A stretch of DNA of 23,998 nt from NCBI GenBank assembly GCA_934281565.1, contig CAKQXI010000024.1:1-23998 (forward strand). The letters are read 5' to 3'. This stretch comes from an uncultured Prevotella sp. (GTDB lineage Bacteria > Bacteroidota > Bacteroidia > Bacteroidales > Bacteroidaceae). Positions within the stretch are counted from its first letter, which is position 1. Every line of letters starts with the position of its first letter. The translations under genes and the position numbers were made by a program. The notes beneath the pieces are model-generated. The model saw only the letters and a list, made by a program, of their open reading frames with translations. It made no database searches and was not told the origin of the DNA. Positions 22,785-23,998 of the stretch are shown one piece after another.

Positions 22785-23669
22785 ATGAATTTTATTTTGA
22801 TTGCAGTCTTGGTGCTTGGAGCGATTGCGCTTGTGGCGGCATTGGTGCTTTTTGGAGTATCCAAGAAGTTTGCCGTCAATGAAGATCCTCGACTGGGACA
22901 GGTAGCAGAAGTGCTGCCGGGTGCCAACTGTGGTGGTTGTGGTTTTGCTGGATGCTCTGGTATGGCTGCGGCACTGGTCAAGGGAGCCGACAAAGGTTCC
23001 ATTGAGGGACTGATGTGTCCTGTGGGAGGTGCGGATGTGATGAACAAAGTCGCTTGTTTGTTAGGCATGACAGTAGCCGATACGGATCCCATGGTGGCTG
23101 TTGTTCGATGTAATGGTTCTTGTGAGCATCGACCTCGCATTGCTGAGTATGATGGTTTGCATACTTGTGCAGCCATGAATTCTTGTGGTGCAGGAGAGAC
23201 TGGTTGTGGATACGGCTGTTTGGGCTGTGGTGATTGTGTTTTTGCTTGTCAGTTTGATGCTATCGTCATCAATTCAGAGACGGGGCTTCCTGAGGTCGAT
23301 GAGGAGAAGTGTACGGGTTGTGGTGCTTGCTCCAAAGCCTGTCCTCGTCACATCATCGAACTTCGCAAGAAAGGTCCTAACGGTCGCCGTGTTTATGTTC
23401 AATGTGTCAATAAAGATAAGGGCGCAGTGGCTAAGAAGGCTTGTGAAGTTGCTTGCATTGGCTGTGGCAAGTGCCAGAAAGTTTGTAAGTTTGAGGCTAT
23501 CACTGTTGAGGACAATGTCAGCTATATCGATTTCAATAAGTGCCGTATGTGTACCAAGTGTGTTGACGAATGTCCTACTGGTGCTATCGTCAAGGTTAAT
23601 TTCCCAATAAAGAAAGCTAAACCTATTGCAGAGGTTTCTGTCGAGGAAAAAAAGGAGGAACAAGCATGA
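22785..23669 (+). CDS. rnfB: Rnf electron-transport complex subunit B (polyferredoxin)
   Basis: Encodes 294 aa. A membrane anchor (about 3-24) is followed by the 4Fe-4S domain NCGGCGFAGCSG (C49, C52, C57, then C78 in LMCPVGG). Four ferredoxin-type Cys motifs follow: CGYGCLGCGDCVFAC, CTGCGACSKACP, CIGCGKCQKVC and CRMCTKCVDECP. The shorter E. coli RsxB has two. RnfB receives electrons from reduced ferredoxin and passes them to the membrane complex that reduces NAD+ while moving Na+ or H+. The last residues are Lys/Glu-rich. Its stop overlaps the rnfC start (ATGA). Confidence 0.96.
   Translation: MNFILIAVLVLGAIALVAALVLFGVSKKFAVNEDPRLGQVAEVLPGANCGGCGFAGCSGMAAALVKGADKGSIEGLMCPVGGADVMNKVACLLGMTVADTDPMVAVVRCNGSCEHRPRIAEYDGLHTCAAMNSCGAGETGCGYGCLGCGDCVFACQFDAIVINSETGLPEVDEEKCTGCGACSKACPRHIIELRKKGPNGRRVYVQCVNKDKGAVAKKACEVACIGCGKCQKVCKFEAITVEDNVSYIDFNKCRMCTKCVDECPTGAIVKVNFPIKKAKPIAEVSVEEKKEEQA
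23652..23658 (+). promoter_or_regulatory. Strong Shine-Dalgarno-like site before rnfC
   Basis: AAGGAGG lies 7 bases before the rnfC ATG, inside the last codons of rnfB (Lys-Glu-Glu). Bacteroidota genes rarely carry such a site, and it may arise from the coding sequence, but position and sequence are ideal. Confidence 0.55.
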
Positions 23670-23998
23670 ACTTAAAAACATTTAGAATAGGTGGAGTACA
23701 CCCAGATGAGAACAAGATTACTGCCGAGATGGCAACTCAAGTTGCAGCTTTGCCAAAGCAGGCTATTTTCCCACTTGGTCAGCATATCGGTGCCCCTGCT
23801 AAGCCTGTTGTTGTCAAGGGCGATAGAGTGAAAGTGGGTACGTTGATAGCTGAGGCTGGTGGTTTTGTGAGTGCTCCCATTTATAGTTCCGTTTCGGGAA
23901 CAGTGTTCAAGGTAGATACATCTATTGATGCTACCGGTTATCGTAAACCTTGCATCATAATCAATGTAGATGGCGATGAATGGGAGGAAAGCATTGAC
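23666..23998 (+). CDS. rnfC: Rnf electron-transport complex subunit C (5' part, cut by window end)
   Basis: The first 111 codons are present and run off the right edge without a stop. The N-terminus FRIGGVHPDENK is the RnfC signature (GGxHP). KQAIFPLGQHIGAPAKPVV, VKVGTLIAEAGGFVSAP and SSVSGTVFKV form the biotinyl/lipoyl-like N-terminal domain. The missing part should hold the NADH/FMN-binding and 4Fe-4S regions. RnfC is the soluble NADH-facing subunit. The ATGA overlap with rnfB implies coupled translation; rnfD, G, E and A are expected beyond the window. Confidence 0.94.
   Translation, partial: MNLKTFRIGGVHPDENKITAEMATQVAALPKQAIFPLGQHIGAPAKPVVVKGDRVKVGTLIAEAGGFVSAPIYSSVSGTVFKVDTSIDATGYRKPCIIINVDGDEWEESID

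Overview
The window looks like a core-genome stretch of a Bacteroidota chromosome, most likely a Prevotellaceae member (Prevotella/Segatella type). Four things point there. Promoters follow the Bacteroidales pattern TTTG-N19-21-TAnnTTTG. Shine-Dalgarno sequences are weak. Many lipoproteins carry an S-C lipobox. The gene repertoire fits: lipidated OmpH/Skp, clostripain-family lipoprotein, GYF_2 protein, four-ferredoxin RnfB preceded by RseC, and ECF sigma factor followed by a membrane protein. The species call is inference; no rRNA or other marker is present.

Layout. 1-220: intergenic, with two copies of a degenerate repeat and tandem hairpins ending htpG. 221-2278 (-): chaperone htpG. 2426-2950 (+): stand-alone ECF-type sigma factor with its own housekeeping-type promoter. 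4866-2991 (-): pepD plus a small lipoprotein. 4956-7223 (+): small membrane protein, OmpH/Skp-like lipoprotein, endonuclease III and DUF2461 protein. 12170-7300 (-): valS, clostripain-family lipoprotein and GYF-domain membrane protein. 12316-14771 (+): mazG, lipoprotein and ribonuclease Z. 14856-16587 (+): ECF sigma factor translationally coupled to a protein with a cytoplasmic head, one membrane helix and a predicted 8-strand beta-barrel. 16685-16755 (-): tRNA-Cys. 18073-16802 (-): acidic-tailed protein, small membrane protein and Cys-rich membrane protein. 18198-21712 (+): rarA, TRIC-type channel and GHL10 glycosidase-like protein. 22166-21726 (-): conserved acidic hypothetical. 22333-end (+): rseC, rnfB and the start of rnfC.

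The genes group by strand into short operons. Hairpin terminators separate the groups and several of them serve convergent genes. Divergent groups are driven by back-to-back promoters. The themes are housekeeping (protein folding, tRNA charging, tRNA 3' processing, nucleotide sanitation, DNA repair), envelope biogenesis, and energy conservation by the Rnf complex at the right edge. No phage, insertion sequence, CRISPR array or defence island is visible. No gene-free stretch exceeds 300 bases.

The most interesting candidate is the ECF sigma / membrane-helix / beta-barrel pair at 14856-16587. If its predicted topology is right, one polypeptide would link the outer membrane to a cytoplasmic sigma factor. 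Other points of note are a palindromic repeat inserted in frame in mazG, a probable leaderless rarA transcript, and mirrored promoter elements between divergent genes. Several long frames begin at TTG or GTG codons upstream of the true starts; the starts given here were corrected by promoter position, signal peptides and family conservation.
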